A DNA stretch of 64,000 bases from Arthrobacter sp. B3I9 (GTDB taxonomy: Bacteria; Actinomycetota; Actinomycetes; Actinomycetales; Micrococcaceae), in contig NZ_JAUSYO010000001.1 in NCBI RefSeq assembly GCF_030816935.1, forward strand, positions 806,001 through 870,000, in the 5' to 3' direction. Shown here piece by piece: positions 36,926-45,918 of the stretch; position 1 is the first letter of the stretch; each line of letters begins with the position of its first letter. The position numbers and the translations under genes were made by a program. Under the pieces are notes generated by a model, which saw only the letters and a list, made by a program, of their open reading frames with translations, made no database searches and had not been told where the DNA came from.

Positions 36926-37993
36926 ATGAACAAACTTCCCAGGGCGGCTGCCCAAATCGCCGCCGCTACCGCAGCCGTCGCGCTGCTCGCGGCCTGCAGC
37001 GCCACTCCCGAGGGTCCCTCCGGACAGTCCGGCCAGTCCGGCCAGGCCGCGGGTCCGGTCAGCCTCGTTGACGCGCAAGCAAAGACACCCATCAAGGATC
37101 TCACCAGCAGCCTGGGGCCGCCGACCGGATCGGCGGATACCAAGCTCTGCTACATCACTCGAACCCTGTCCAATGAGTTCTGGGGATTCGAGCGGGATGG
37201 GTTTGAAGCCGAGGCCAAGAAGCTCGGCGTGAAGTACCAGACGTTTGATGTGACGGACGAGTCGTCCATCACCGAGCAGCTGGACAAGGCAAAGAGCGCC
37301 GCGAACCAGGGCTGCACCGCCTTGCTCGCATCGCCTATCTCGGCGACCGGCCTGGACACGGTCTTCACCGATGCCCTCGCTAAGGGCACGCCCGTCGTCA
37401 TCCTCAATGATGCCAAGGGCACGGTGCCGGGAAGCGTTTACGTCGGTCCCGATGCGCTGACGATCGGTGGGACTGCTGCTGATTACATTGCAACTAAGCT
37501 CCCCGACGGCGGCAAGGTGGCCATGATCGAGGGTGACCCGGGATCATCTAACGCGCTGAACCGCGGCGAGGGTTTCAAGACGGGCCTGGCCAAGCATTCG
37601 AACCTGCAGCTGGTCGCCTCCCAGACGGCCAAATGGGATCAAACCAAGGCGCAGGAGATTGCTTCGGCCATGCTCACGGCCAACCCCGACATTAAGGCGT
37701 TCTACTCCCAGAACGACGGGATGGCCCTGGGGGTCGCCGCCGCCATCGCGGCCAAGAACCTCACGGGCAAGGTCCTGCTGGTCGGCACCGATGGCATTCC
37801 TCAGGCCAAGAAAGAAATCCAGGCGGGCAATATGACTGCCACGGTGAGTGAGCAACCCGTCACCGAAGGCGCCAGCGGCGTGGACGCAGCGCTTTGGCTG
37901 CTGGCCGGCAAGAAGGTTCCCGGCTGGGTCGACGTTCCCGCCTTCATCGTCGATTCCGCCAATGTCGGGCAGTACCCGACCGGAATGCCGTAG
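36926..37993 (+). CDS. Sugar ABC transporter substrate-binding lipoprotein (RbsB-like)
   Basis: A 355-residue periplasmic-binding-type lipoprotein. The N-terminus has a signal peptide ending in a lipobox (VALLAACS), followed by a Ser/Gly/Gln-rich linker and the peripla_BP_4 fold (LCYITRTLSNEFWGFERDGF, SAANQGCTALLASPISATGL, IEGDPGSSNALNRGEGFKTG, GTDGIPQAKKEIQAGNMTAT). The ATG at 36926 has AAAGGA upstream; an ATG six codons earlier is less well placed. Exported and tethered outside the membrane, it should deliver a monosaccharide to the ATPase/permease encoded next. Confidence 0.92.
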   Translation: MNKLPRAAAQIAAATAAVALLAACSATPEGPSGQSGQSGQAAGPVSLVDAQAKTPIKDLTSSLGPPTGSADTKLCYITRTLSNEFWGFERDGFEAEAKKLGVKYQTFDVTDESSITEQLDKAKSAANQGCTALLASPISATGLDTVFTDALAKGTPVVILNDAKGTVPGSVYVGPDALTIGGTAADYIATKLPDGGKVAMIEGDPGSSNALNRGEGFKTGLAKHSNLQLVASQTAKWDQTKAQEIASAMLTANPDIKAFYSQNDGMALGVAAAIAAKNLTGKVLLVGTDGIPQAKKEIQAGNMTATVSEQPVTEGASGVDAALWLLAGKKVPGWVDVPAFIVDSANVGQYPTGMP

Positions 37994-38007
37994 GGACGGT
38001 AATCATC

Positions 38008-39513
38008 ATGGTTGCTCCGCTGCTTGAGTTGCAGAATATCGCGAAGTCATTCCCAGGTGTCCGGGCCCTGAACGACGTCAGCTTCACCCTGGAAAGGGGC
38101 GAAATCTGCACGTTGGCGGGGGAAAACGGTGCCGGCAAAAGCACCCTGCTCGCCATCCTCGGCGGTTCGCTCGTCCCTGACCACGGTTCCGTGATCATCG
38201 ACGGTACCCGCAGGGCACACTTCTCACCCCGCCAGGCACTGGCTGACGGGGTGAGGATTGCCCACCAGGAACCCGCCATTGTTCCGCAGCTGTCGGTGGA
38301 GCAGAACCTGGTGCTCGGGCGCACCGCACGTGAGCGCCGGGACGCCGGCACACACATCGACCAGGCGCTGGCCGATGTCGCCCAGATGGGGTTCCCCCTG
38401 AACGCCAAGTCCCCGGTGCGGGGGCTGAGCCCCGCCCAACGCCACGCCCTGACCATCGCCCGGGCCCTGGCCTTTGGCGCGAAAATCGTGGCCCTCGACG
38501 AACCCACAACCAGCATGCTGGAACACAACGTCGAAGGCGTCCTGAACCGTGTGCGGGAGATCGCCCACACCCGCGGGGTAGGCATCATCTATGTTTCACA
38601 CAAGATGCCCGAGGTTATGAGCGTCTCCGACAAGGTCGTGGTCCTACGGGACGGCACGGTCAACTACACCAAGCCGATTGTGGAGACATCGGAACAGGAC
38701 ATAGTACGGAACATGGTCGGCCGGGAACTCCTGTCGTTCAAACGGCAGCACCCTGTCAAGCATGACGCCCCGGTCCTGTTTTCCGCCTCGGAGGTCAGCC
38801 ACCCGAGCGGCGGCGGACCCCTCTCCCTGGACGTGCGGGCTGGCGAAGTGCTGGGAATCGCCGGCCTGGTCGGCTCGGGCCGTACTGAGTTCCTGCGTGC
38901 AATCATCCGGGCCGACAAAGGCAGCACCGGCACGATAAGCGTTGACGGGAAAAAACGCAGGATCCGCTCGCCAAGGGACAGCAGAAACGCCGGTATCGCG
39001 TTCATCCCCGAGGAACGCAAACACCAGGGTCTGGTCCTGCAGGTTCCTGCCTACTTCAACATCGCCCTCACCGCGGACAGGCAGTTCAACGGTTTTGGAC
39101 CGATCATTAGCCTTCGAAAACAAATCGCCGCCGCGGAAGAGGCTGCGGCGAGAATGTCACTGCGCCCCGCCAACGTCCGTCTCAACGCCCGCCAGTTCTC
39201 CGGCGGCAACCAGCAAAAACTCGTCATTGCCAAGTGGACCTGGCGCAACACCAAGGTCTTCCTCTTCGACGAACCCACCAAAGGCGTTGATGTCGGCGGC
39301 AAAGTCGAAATCTACGAACTCATCGACGCGCTGGCCAAAGCCGGCAGCGCCGTCATCGTAGTCTCCTCCGACCTTCCGGAAATCATCTCGCTCAGCGATC
39401 GGGTCAAAGTAATGCGGCAGGGACAGTTCGTCTCCGAACACACCGGTGACGACATCAACGAACACAGCCTCGTGGCCAATGCCATGGGCATCGCAGAAAG
39501 GACAACGACATGA
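38008..39513 (+). CDS. Sugar ABC transporter ATP-binding protein (RbsA-like, two nucleotide-binding domains)
   Basis: A 501-residue duplicated ABC ATPase. Domain 1 (residues 1-230) has Walker [12 protein letters not shown], signature-like VRGLSPAQRHALTIARALAF and Walker B IVALDEPTT. Domain 2 has the degenerate Walker A GLVGSGRTEFL typical of this family, signature SGGNQQKLVIAKW and VFLFDEPTKGVDVG. The ATG at 38008 begins at the first conserved residues (LLELQNIAKSFPGVRALNDV). It overlaps the permease gene by 4 nt and energises import of the sugar. Confidence 0.93.
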   Translation: MVAPLLELQNIAKSFPGVRALNDVSFTLERGEICTLAGENGAGKSTLLAILGGSLVPDHGSVIIDGTRRAHFSPRQALADGVRIAHQEPAIVPQLSVEQNLVLGRTARERRDAGTHIDQALADVAQMGFPLNAKSPVRGLSPAQRHALTIARALAFGAKIVALDEPTTSMLEHNVEGVLNRVREIAHTRGVGIIYVSHKMPEVMSVSDKVVVLRDGTVNYTKPIVETSEQDIVRNMVGRELLSFKRQHPVKHDAPVLFSASEVSHPSGGGPLSLDVRAGEVLGIAGLVGSGRTEFLRAIIRADKGSTGTISVDGKKRRIRSPRDSRNAGIAFIPEERKHQGLVLQVPAYFNIALTADRQFNGFGPIISLRKQIAAAEEAAARMSLRPANVRLNARQFSGGNQQKLVIAKWTWRNTKVFLFDEPTKGVDVGGKVEIYELIDALAKAGSAVIVVSSDLPEIISLSDRVKVMRQGQFVSEHTGDDINEHSLVANAMGIAERTTT

Positions 39514-40592
39514 GCCAGCCCACCCTGCCCAAACACGCGGGCGAACAGGACCAGAACACCGGCGTGAACCGGCTACAGGGGGCCACCGCCAAGGGGAGAC
39601 TTCGAACACGGCCGACCCTGAACCTCCAGGCCCTGGGGATTTACATCGCAGCTGTGGTCATCTTCCTGATTTTCGGACTGCTGAACCCGAACTTCCTCAC
39701 CTCCGGCAACCTCCGCGACATCGCCGTCTCAGCCAGCGTCAACGCTATCATCGGGCTCGGCATCACATTCGTCATTATCACCGGAGGCATCGATCTCTCT
39801 GTCGGCTCGATCGCGAGCTTCGTCGGGATTGCGACCGCCACCATCATGGTCAATTCCGGGACCTCGCCGTTCTTCGCTTTACTCGCTGGCATTGCCATCG
39901 GACTGGTCTGCGGCGCCATCAACGGCCTCCTGATCACCAAACTCAAGCTGCCCCCGTTCATCGCCACCCTCGGAACGATGAGCATTTACCAGGGCTTCGC
40001 ATACGTGGTCACCAACGGGAAGCCCGTCTACAACATCCCCAAGGACTTCGTGTTCATGCTTAACAGCTACGTCGGCGGAGTGCCGGTCGCGGTCATCCTC
40101 GTTGCGGTCCTCGCAGTGCTTTGCTGGCTGCTGTTGCGCCGCACCGTGTTCGGCCAGAATGTCATCGCCACCGGCGGCAGCGAAGAAACAGCATGGCTCT
40201 CCGGGGTCCGCGTAGACAGGGTGAAGATCGCCGTTTACGCCCTGTCCGGTGTGCTGGCCGGAATCGGCGGACTGGTCATCGTTGCCCGGATCAACGCGGC
40301 CCAAACCGACGCCGGCAGCCCCTACCTGCTGACGGCCATCGCTTCCGCCGTGATTGGCGGAGCGAACCTCATGGGCGGTGAGGGACGGATCGCCGGAACC
40401 CTGGTCGGAGCGCTGATCCTTGGCGCCCTGACCAACGGCCTCGTTCTGCTCAACGTCCCCAGCTTCTACGAACAGATTGTCACCGGGCTCGTCGTCGTGA
40501 TCGCCGTGGCCCTGGACCAGGGCAGCAAGGGCTGGCCGATGCGGAAGAAACGGTCAGCGGAGAAGTCCGAGAAGAAGGAGGCAACGGCCTGA
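39510..40592 (+). CDS. Sugar ABC transporter permease (RbsC-like)
   Basis: A 360-residue inner-membrane permease with about 8-10 helices. GITFVIITGGIDLSVGSIAS and the later GTLVGALILGALTNGLVLLN are the usual RbsC/BPD_transp_2 motifs; the first 40 residues are a hydrophilic extension and the C-terminus is basic and cytoplasmic. The start ATG overlaps the ATPase stop by 4 nt. It should form a dimer in the complex with the 501-residue ATPase. Confidence 0.92.
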   Translation: MSQPTLPKHAGEQDQNTGVNRLQGATAKGRLRTRPTLNLQALGIYIAAVVIFLIFGLLNPNFLTSGNLRDIAVSASVNAIIGLGITFVIITGGIDLSVGSIASFVGIATATIMVNSGTSPFFALLAGIAIGLVCGAINGLLITKLKLPPFIATLGTMSIYQGFAYVVTNGKPVYNIPKDFVFMLNSYVGGVPVAVILVAVLAVLCWLLLRRTVFGQNVIATGGSEETAWLSGVRVDRVKIAVYALSGVLAGIGGLVIVARINAAQTDAGSPYLLTAIASAVIGGANLMGGEGRIAGTLVGALILGALTNGLVLLNVPSFYEQIVTGLVVVIAVALDQGSKGWPMRKKRSAEKSEKKEATA

Positions 40593-40622
40593 TGGCGTCC
40601 GCCCTCTTGGGACGAGGGGGCG

Positions 40623-41570
40623 ATGATGCTCGATTTTGAAATAATTGATGCGCATCACCACCTTTGCGATTTCTCCCAGTCCTATCCATGGCTTGAAGGA
40701 CCCGTCGAACCCTTCCGGTACCACGGGGACGACCGGGCGCTCCGGAGGAGTTACCTTCTGAAGGACTACCTGGCCGACACGCAAGGGTTCAATCTGGTCG
40801 GCTGCGTCCACATCGAAAACGGCGCAGCCGACCCCCTTTGGGAAGCTGACTGGATACAGGGCTTGCATGACGGCAATGGCCTGCCTTCCGTTCAAGTAGC
40901 CAAGGTGTCCCTCACTGACCCGGCAGTGTTGCCCCTCCTGGAACAGGTGGCGGCCTTACCGACAGTGCGGGGGATACGGGACATCCTCAATTGGCATCCC
41001 GACCCGCGGTACACGCACACTGCCCGTCCGGACCTGCTCACCGACGCGGCATGGCTGAAGGGATTCTCGCACCTTGCATCCCTGGGCCTGTCCTTTGACC
41101 TGCAGGTCTTCCCCGCCCAGCTGGAGCAAGCCGCGCGGCTTGCCGCGGACCACCCGGAAACGCTGATCGTTCTGGACCATGCGGGGATGCCCATCGAACG
41201 GGACCCGGTATCCCTGCAGCGCTGGCGCAAAGGCATGCACCGAATGGCGGACCAGCCGAACGTGGTCGCCAAGATTTCGGCACTCGGAACGAACGATCAT
41301 TCCTGGACCACGGCTTCTATCCGACCGATTGTCTTGGAAACCATTGACGCCTTCGGGCCGGATCGGACCATGTTCGGAAGCAACTTCCCGGTCGACAGCC
41401 TCTACTCCAGCTTCACCGCCCTCTACACAGCCTTCGATGACATAACTGCCACCATGTCAGGGCACGAACGCCATCAGCTGTTCGCGGAAACGGCGCGGCG
41501 GACCTACAGGATTGGATCAGAGCCCACACGGAGCAAGCCAAGACAGCTTGGTGCCGTTGGGCCGGACTGA
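40623..41570 (+). CDS. Amidohydrolase family protein (TIM barrel, possible sugar lactonase)
   Basis: A 315-residue member of the amidohydrolase-2 family. The N-terminal IIDAHHHLCDFSQSYPWL has the metal-binding HxH motif, SFDLQVFPAQLEQAARLA, IVLDHAGMP carry later metal-site residues, and MFGSNFPVDSLYSSF the last. Related proteins hydrolyse sugar lactones such as fuconolactone, or dicarboxylactones. ATG 40623 or 40626 with GAGGGGG upstream. In a sugar operon with a kinase and isomerase it suggests that an aldonolactone route also exists for the substrate. Confidence 0.85.
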   Translation: MMLDFEIIDAHHHLCDFSQSYPWLEGPVEPFRYHGDDRALRRSYLLKDYLADTQGFNLVGCVHIENGAADPLWEADWIQGLHDGNGLPSVQVAKVSLTDPAVLPLLEQVAALPTVRGIRDILNWHPDPRYTHTARPDLLTDAAWLKGFSHLASLGLSFDLQVFPAQLEQAARLAADHPETLIVLDHAGMPIERDPVSLQRWRKGMHRMADQPNVVAKISALGTNDHSWTTASIRPIVLETIDAFGPDRTMFGSNFPVDSLYSSFTALYTAFDDITATMSGHERHQLFAETARRTYRIGSEPTRSKPRQLGAVGPD

Positions 41571-41654
41571 GAATTCTGGTCAAGGGCTGAGAGTGGCGGT
41601 CTAGGTTGTCGTCACACTCGCCATTCTGCCGGTGGATCGGGTCATGATTGACGG

Positions 41655-42335
41655 ATGGATACCCCCACGCCTGCCGCTCCACGCACCCTCGTCTGCCGCG
41701 CTGTCCTCTTCGATATGGACGGCACGCTGGTGGATTCCACACCCGTCGTGGAACAAATATGGAGCGAGTTCGCTCTCCGATACGGTCTGGACTACGCAGA
41801 GATCCTGCGCACGTCCCATGGCGTACAAGCCATTGACACTGTTCGACGGTTCGCCCCGGCGGGCTCCGACGTTTTAGCGCTTACTGCCGAGCTTGACGCC
41901 ATGGAACGTGTCCGGACCGAAGGGATTGTGCCGTTGCCCGGCGCCAGTGAACTGCTGCACATCCTTCCCGACGACGCGGTTGCCTTGGTGACATCAGCCG
42001 ACCGGATCCTGGCAGACCTCCGAATGGACGCGGCCGGGCTGACCATGCCCGCGGCCGCCGTCACCGCCGACGTGATCACCCGCGGCAAACCGCATCCGGA
42101 AGGGTACCTGCGGGCGGCCGAACTACTGGGTGTGCAGCCTGCGGACGCCCTCGTCTTCGAGGACGCTCCAGCGGGGATCGCCGCAGCCCTGGCTGCCGGC
42201 ATCCGCACGGTGGCAGTAGGCCCGCATACCGGCCAACTTCCCGACGGCGTATTGCACCTCAATGACTACAGTTCCGTCCGCGCCACGGTGGAAACGGACA
42301 TTGACGGCTCCCGGATTATTTCACTCCGGCTTTAG
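41655..42335 (+). CDS. HAD-superfamily phosphatase (sugar phosphatase-like)
   Basis: A 226-residue HAD-IA hydrolase. The DxD motif is in VLFDMDGTLVDSTP, motif II around ALVTSADR, motif III Lys in VITRGKPHPEGYLRAAELLG and motif IV in ALVFEDAPAGIAAALAAGI. The cap region (ILRTSHGVQAIDTVRRFA) is like glycerol-3-phosphate and 2-deoxysugar phosphatases. It lies 84 bp behind the amidohydrolase and is probably part of the same operon, where it could remove phosphate from a dead-end sugar phosphate. Confidence 0.88.
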   Translation: MDTPTPAAPRTLVCRAVLFDMDGTLVDSTPVVEQIWSEFALRYGLDYAEILRTSHGVQAIDTVRRFAPAGSDVLALTAELDAMERVRTEGIVPLPGASELLHILPDDAVALVTSADRILADLRMDAAGLTMPAAAVTADVITRGKPHPEGYLRAAELLGVQPADALVFEDAPAGIAAALAAGIRTVAVGPHTGQLPDGVLHLNDYSSVRATVETDIDGSRIISLRL

Positions 42336-42383
42336 CCTCGCCCGTGGCCGCACATAGTCGGACCGCGTCACCTTGGCGCTACG

Positions 42384-42893
42384 TCACTGTACGGCGGCCG
42401 TGGTCAAAAGTTGAGCGAGGATTTGGTCAACAATCGCCTCGATGCTGCTGTGCGTCGTCACGGCGAATCCCGCTTCGTCTGCTTGCAGGGGTTCCAGTGT
42501 TTCCAGTTGTGACTGCAGGAGGGAGTGAGGCATGAAGTGACCAGGGCGTTGGGCTACGCGGTCTTGAAGGACGGGCAGCTCTACGCTGAGTTGGATGAAC
42601 ACCGTTCCAGGTGCTATGGCTCTGATGGCGTCCCGGTAGGTCCGTTTCAGCGCCGAACAAGCGACGATGATCCCCTCCGGGTGGTTTGACGCCAACTCGG
42701 TGCCTACCAGGCTGAGCCAAGGCCAACGGTCCCGATCATTCAAGGGGTTGCCGGCAGCCATCTTCAGCACATTTGCCTGCGGGTGCAGGGAATCAGAATC
42801 GACGAAAGCGGCGCCTGTGCGGTGGGCCAGCGCTGCCCCAACGGTGGATTTGCCGGCGCCGGAGACTCCCATGACCACGATGGCGCGGCTCAC
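42384..42893 (-). CDS. gntK: Gluconokinase
   Basis: A 169-residue GntK-type kinase that phosphorylates gluconate to 6-phosphogluconate. IVVMGVSGAGKSTVGAALA is the P-loop and FVDSDSLHPQANVLKMAAG the gluconate-binding region; PLNDRDRWPWL and LKRTYRDAIRA follow as in the family. Length is typical. The GTG start shares one base with the preceding stop (TAGTG). It is the last gene of the lacI-abm-gntK operon, divergent from the TRAP/oxidoreductase operon, suggesting that an aldonic acid (gluconate or an analogue) is part of that route. Confidence 0.93.
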   Translation of the reverse strand: MSRAIVVMGVSGAGKSTVGAALAHRTGAAFVDSDSLHPQANVLKMAAGNPLNDRDRWPWLSLVGTELASNHPEGIIVACSALKRTYRDAIRAIAPGTVFIQLSVELPVLQDRVAQRPGHFMPHSLLQSQLETLEPLQADEAGFAVTTHSSIEAIVDQILAQLLTTAAVQ

Positions 42894-43204
42894 TAGAGGC
42901 TTCCCTGAAGCGCGTCCCCCGCCGGAATCGGCACGTGGCGCTGCACTTCAACCGGCTTCTCCAGGAGTCCGACAAGCGACTCATTGAGGCGTTTGACGGG
43001 CTCACCTTCGCCGTGGGCGTCCAGCAGTTCCGCGGTCTCCCACTTCTCAATCATGAGGACTTCGCCGGTGGGGGATTCATGGATGGCGTAGAGCAGGCAC
43101 CCCGGTTCCTGATGGACCTCGGCAATGGCGGGGGAGAGGGCGGCAACGACGGAATCGAAGGCGCCTTCCTTCGGCGTGAAAAGGGCGGTGACGATGACGG
43201 GCAT
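42893..43204 (-). CDS. ABM-domain protein (antibiotic biosynthesis monooxygenase/YgiN-like)
   Basis: A 103-residue dimeric ferredoxin-like protein of the ABM family. VIVTALFTPKEGAFDSVVAA and QEPGCLLYAIHESPTGEVLM with EKWETAELLDAH are typical. Despite the name, such proteins include quinol monooxygenases, rhamnose-mutarotase-like and heme-binding members. It sits between the LacI regulator and gluconokinase genes with AGGAA before the ATG, so it may be a sugar-acid accessory enzyme such as a mutarotase; that is inference. Confidence 0.82.
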   Translation of the reverse strand: MPVIVTALFTPKEGAFDSVVAALSPAIAEVHQEPGCLLYAIHESPTGEVLMIEKWETAELLDAHGEGEPVKRLNESLVGLLEKPVEVQRHVPIPAGDALQGSL

Positions 43205-43213
43205 GGGCTTTCC

Positions 43214-44248
43214 TTACTTGATAGGGGAGAGGACGTGAGGTGAGCAGCTGCTGCGCGGCACGAAGTCCGCGCTGACTTCGATCGTCCGCGGGGCGGACGG
43301 AAGCCGGCCCTGCATTCGACCGAGGACGAGTTCGAGGGAGTGCACGGCGAGCATGTCGATGGGCTGGCGGATCACGCTGAGCGGTGGGCTGGTCAGCTCT
43401 GTCCAGGGGTTGTCGTCAAAGACCACGACGGACAGGTCTTCAGGTATCCGCACCCCGATCTGGACGAGGCGCCGGACTGAGCTCTGCACTTGGGCCGTGT
43501 TTGCAACGATGAGCGCCGTCGGAGCGTCGCGCAGGCCCAGCAAGGACCCGACGGCATCCCCCCCGCCATCTCCGCGAAACGGCACATCCCGGATAAGCTG
43601 CGGATCGACGCTGGCTGAGAAGTTCTCGTGCGCCGTCCGGTAGCCCTGGATCCTTGAGCGCCCCGTTGACGTGGTGAGGGGACCGGAGATAAGGCCGATC
43701 CGCGTGTGGCCCAGCCCGAGGACATACTCCGTCGCGCGTCGGGCTGAATCGGTGTTTTCGATGCTGACGACGTCGACGTCGGCCAATTCCGCTATGGTGC
43801 GGTCAACAAAAACCACGTTTACCCCCAGGGCCTGGAGGCGTGCCCACTTGTCGACGTTGGCTCCGGTCGGCGTCGCGATAACTCCCCCGACAGAACGGTC
43901 CAGCAGTGTGTCCAGGGACTCGGCTTCGAGGTGCGGATCCTCCTGGGTGGTCATGACCACTACCTGCACGCCGTGGCTGCGGGCTTCCCACACGATGCGG
44001 TCGGCAAGCTGGGCGAAGAAGGGGTTGGCGAGGTCGGCGACCACCAGGCCGACGGTCAGGGCGTGCCCCACGCTCAACTCACGGGCCGCAGCCCGCGGAC
44101 GGTATCCGAGCTCACCGATGACCCGCAACACCAACTCGCGTTTGGCCGGGGCCACGGGGCCTGACTCGGGGTTAAGGACCCGGGATACCACGGAGACGGA
44201 AACGCCAGCCTCGGCAGCGACATCGCGAATAGTGGGTGCCTTTTTCAC
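43214..44248 (-). CDS. LacI-family transcriptional regulator
   Basis: A 344-residue regulator. The DNA-binding domain has TIRDVAAEAGVSVSVVSRVL with a hinge helix region (RPRAAARELSVG), followed by the periplasmic-binding-like sugar domain (VGLVVADLANPFFAQLADRI, RRATEYVLGLGHTRIGLISG, VVFDDNPWTELTSPPLSVIR). The GTG start at 44248 has GGAGGAGGAG upstream. It is divergent from the DRL/TRAP operon; the dyad at 44367-44382 is its likely operator. Confidence 0.94.
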   Translation of the reverse strand: MKKAPTIRDVAAEAGVSVSVVSRVLNPESGPVAPAKRELVLRVIGELGYRPRAAARELSVGHALTVGLVVADLANPFFAQLADRIVWEARSHGVQVVVMTTQEDPHLEAESLDTLLDRSVGGVIATPTGANVDKWARLQALGVNVVFVDRTIAELADVDVVSIENTDSARRATEYVLGLGHTRIGLISGPLTTSTGRSRIQGYRTAHENFSASVDPQLIRDVPFRGDGGGDAVGSLLGLRDAPTALIVANTAQVQSSVRRLVQIGVRIPEDLSVVVFDDNPWTELTSPPLSVIRQPIDMLAVHSLELVLGRMQGRLPSAPRTIEVSADFVPRSSCSPHVLSPIK

Positions 44249-44366
44249 TTCTCCTCCTCCTTGAGGTCCTGGTATAGGGCGCGGCAGGTGCCTGAAGGCC
44301 TGGCCGGCCAGTGCTCCTGGTTTCGTTCGTGACTGTTGACACAGCCTAACATCCGCTGGTACAAAA

Positions 44367-44382
44367 GTGGTACCGGTTCCAC
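44367..44382. promoter_or_regulatory. Candidate LacI-family operator GTGGTACCGGTTCCAC
   Basis: A 16-bp near-perfect dyad with central ACCGGT (only one mismatched pair), located between the lacI-type gene start (44248) and the oxidoreductase start (44472). Size, central CG and symmetry are those of LacI-family operators. It is well placed to block both divergent promoters. Confidence 0.6.
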
Positions 44383-44471
44383 TCCGGTCCTAAAACTCCA
44401 GTTTGCGACGAAGATGTTGCTCCACCTCCCGGTGGGCTCTCTCGACGCAAACGTCAAGTAGAGAGAACCCC

Positions 44472-45824
44472 ATGAACCTTCACAAGCTCCTCAGTGACCG
44501 CGAGCAGCAAGGCCGCCCCGTTCGAGTCGGGCTCATTGGAGCCGGCCGTTACGGAACCATGTATCTGGCGCAGGCCAACAACATCCCGGGCGTCCACGTG
44601 GTGGCAATCGCCGACATCAACGTCAAGCGCGCAGAAGGCGCATTCGAACTTGTTGGATGGCCCAAGAACCAGATTGCTCCGGATATCGCTACTGCCCTCA
44701 GGGACCGCTCGACGGCGATCGTGGCCAACGCGGACGAGCTCTTCGATGTCGACATCGACGTCATCGTTGAGGCAACGGGCAACCCGATCGTCGGTGTGAA
44801 GCACGCGCTGCGGGCGATCGAAACGAAGAAGCACATCATCATGGTCACCGTAGAAGCCGACGCCCTGGCAGGACCGGCCCTGGCCAAGCGCGCAGAAGTC
44901 GCTGGTGTTGTCTATTCCATGGCCTACGGCGACCAGCCGGCCCTCATCATGGAGCTCGTCGACTGGGCACGCACCAGCGGCTTCGACGTTGTCTGTGCCG
45001 GCAAGGGCGCGAAGTTCCTTGAGCACTACCACGAGATGAACCCGGACAACGTCTGGGAGAACTGGGAGTTTTCCAAGGAGCTCACCGATTCGGGCCAGCT
45101 GAACCCGAACATGCATACGTCTTTCCGCGATGGCACCAAGGCTGCCATTGAGATGGCCGCCGTTGCCAACAGCGCCGGGCTGGTACCTTCGGACACCGGG
45201 CTGACGTTCACGCCGGGGGATGTCGAGGAAATCGCAACAATCTGCCGCCCGGCCGACGTCGGGGGAGCTCTCGCCCACGAAGGCACCGTCGACGTCATGT
45301 CCAGCGTCAAGCGTGACGGCACCTGGATCCCCCACAACACGCAAGAAGGTGTCTTCGTCGTCGTGAAGGCCACGAACGCATACGTTTCCGGCTGCTTCAA
45401 CGAGTACCCTTGGCACCCGGACCCCACCGGGCAGTACGCCGCGTTGTACCGCCCGTACCACTACGTCGGCCTGGAACTCAACGTGTCCATCGCCAACGCC
45501 GCCCTCCGCGGCATCTCCACGGGTTCGCCGATCGGGTTCTTCGGCGACGTTGTCGCGACGGCGAAGAAGGACCTTAAAGCCGGGGAATTCCTCGACGGCG
45601 AGGGCGGGTACGCAGTCTGGGGCCAGCTGGTTTCGGCCAAGCACTCGGTCGCAACCGGCGCCCTCCCGGTTGCGCTGGCCCACCACGTGGAACTGCGCAA
45701 TGACATAGCCAAGGGCGCCATCGTCGGCTGGGACGACGTCGTTATGGACGACTCCCTGGCCCAGGCGCTGGAGGTTCGGCGGGAAACCGAAGCGCTCGTC
45801 GCGGAAACCGCAGTCAGCGCCTGA
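44472..45824 (+). CDS. DRL-type oxidoreductase (homoserine-dehydrogenase-like Rossmann domain with SAF-like C-terminus)
   Basis: A 450-residue NAD(P)-binding protein. MNLHKLLSDREQQGRPVRVG and LIGAGRYGTMYLAQANNIPG form the Rossmann fold; FDVDIDVIVEATGNPIVGVK and HIIMVTVEADALAGPALAKR follow as in homoserine-dehydrogenase-like DRL proteins; the C-terminal part with VVATAKKDLKAGEFLDGEGG resembles the SAF domain. Relatives are found beside sugar-acid transporters and are thought to isomerise or oxidise unusual sugar acids. The ATG at 44472 is the start of an operon with a TRAP transporter and a HIBADH-type reductase. Substrate unknown. Confidence 0.82.
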   Translation: MNLHKLLSDREQQGRPVRVGLIGAGRYGTMYLAQANNIPGVHVVAIADINVKRAEGAFELVGWPKNQIAPDIATALRDRSTAIVANADELFDVDIDVIVEATGNPIVGVKHALRAIETKKHIIMVTVEADALAGPALAKRAEVAGVVYSMAYGDQPALIMELVDWARTSGFDVVCAGKGAKFLEHYHEMNPDNVWENWEFSKELTDSGQLNPNMHTSFRDGTKAAIEMAAVANSAGLVPSDTGLTFTPGDVEEIATICRPADVGGALAHEGTVDVMSSVKRDGTWIPHNTQEGVFVVVKATNAYVSGCFNEYPWHPDPTGQYAALYRPYHYVGLELNVSIANAALRGISTGSPIGFFGDVVATAKKDLKAGEFLDGEGGYAVWGQLVSAKHSVATGALPVALAHHVELRNDIAKGAIVGWDDVVMDDSLAQALEVRRETEALVAETAVSA

Positions 45825-45918
45825 CCCCTCCTCGCACCAACCGGGCGCGGCCCTGGACCTCATGCAATGTCGTTCACGCCTCCGGAACCAGACTCCTTCC
45901 AATGAAGAAAGGCATCAC

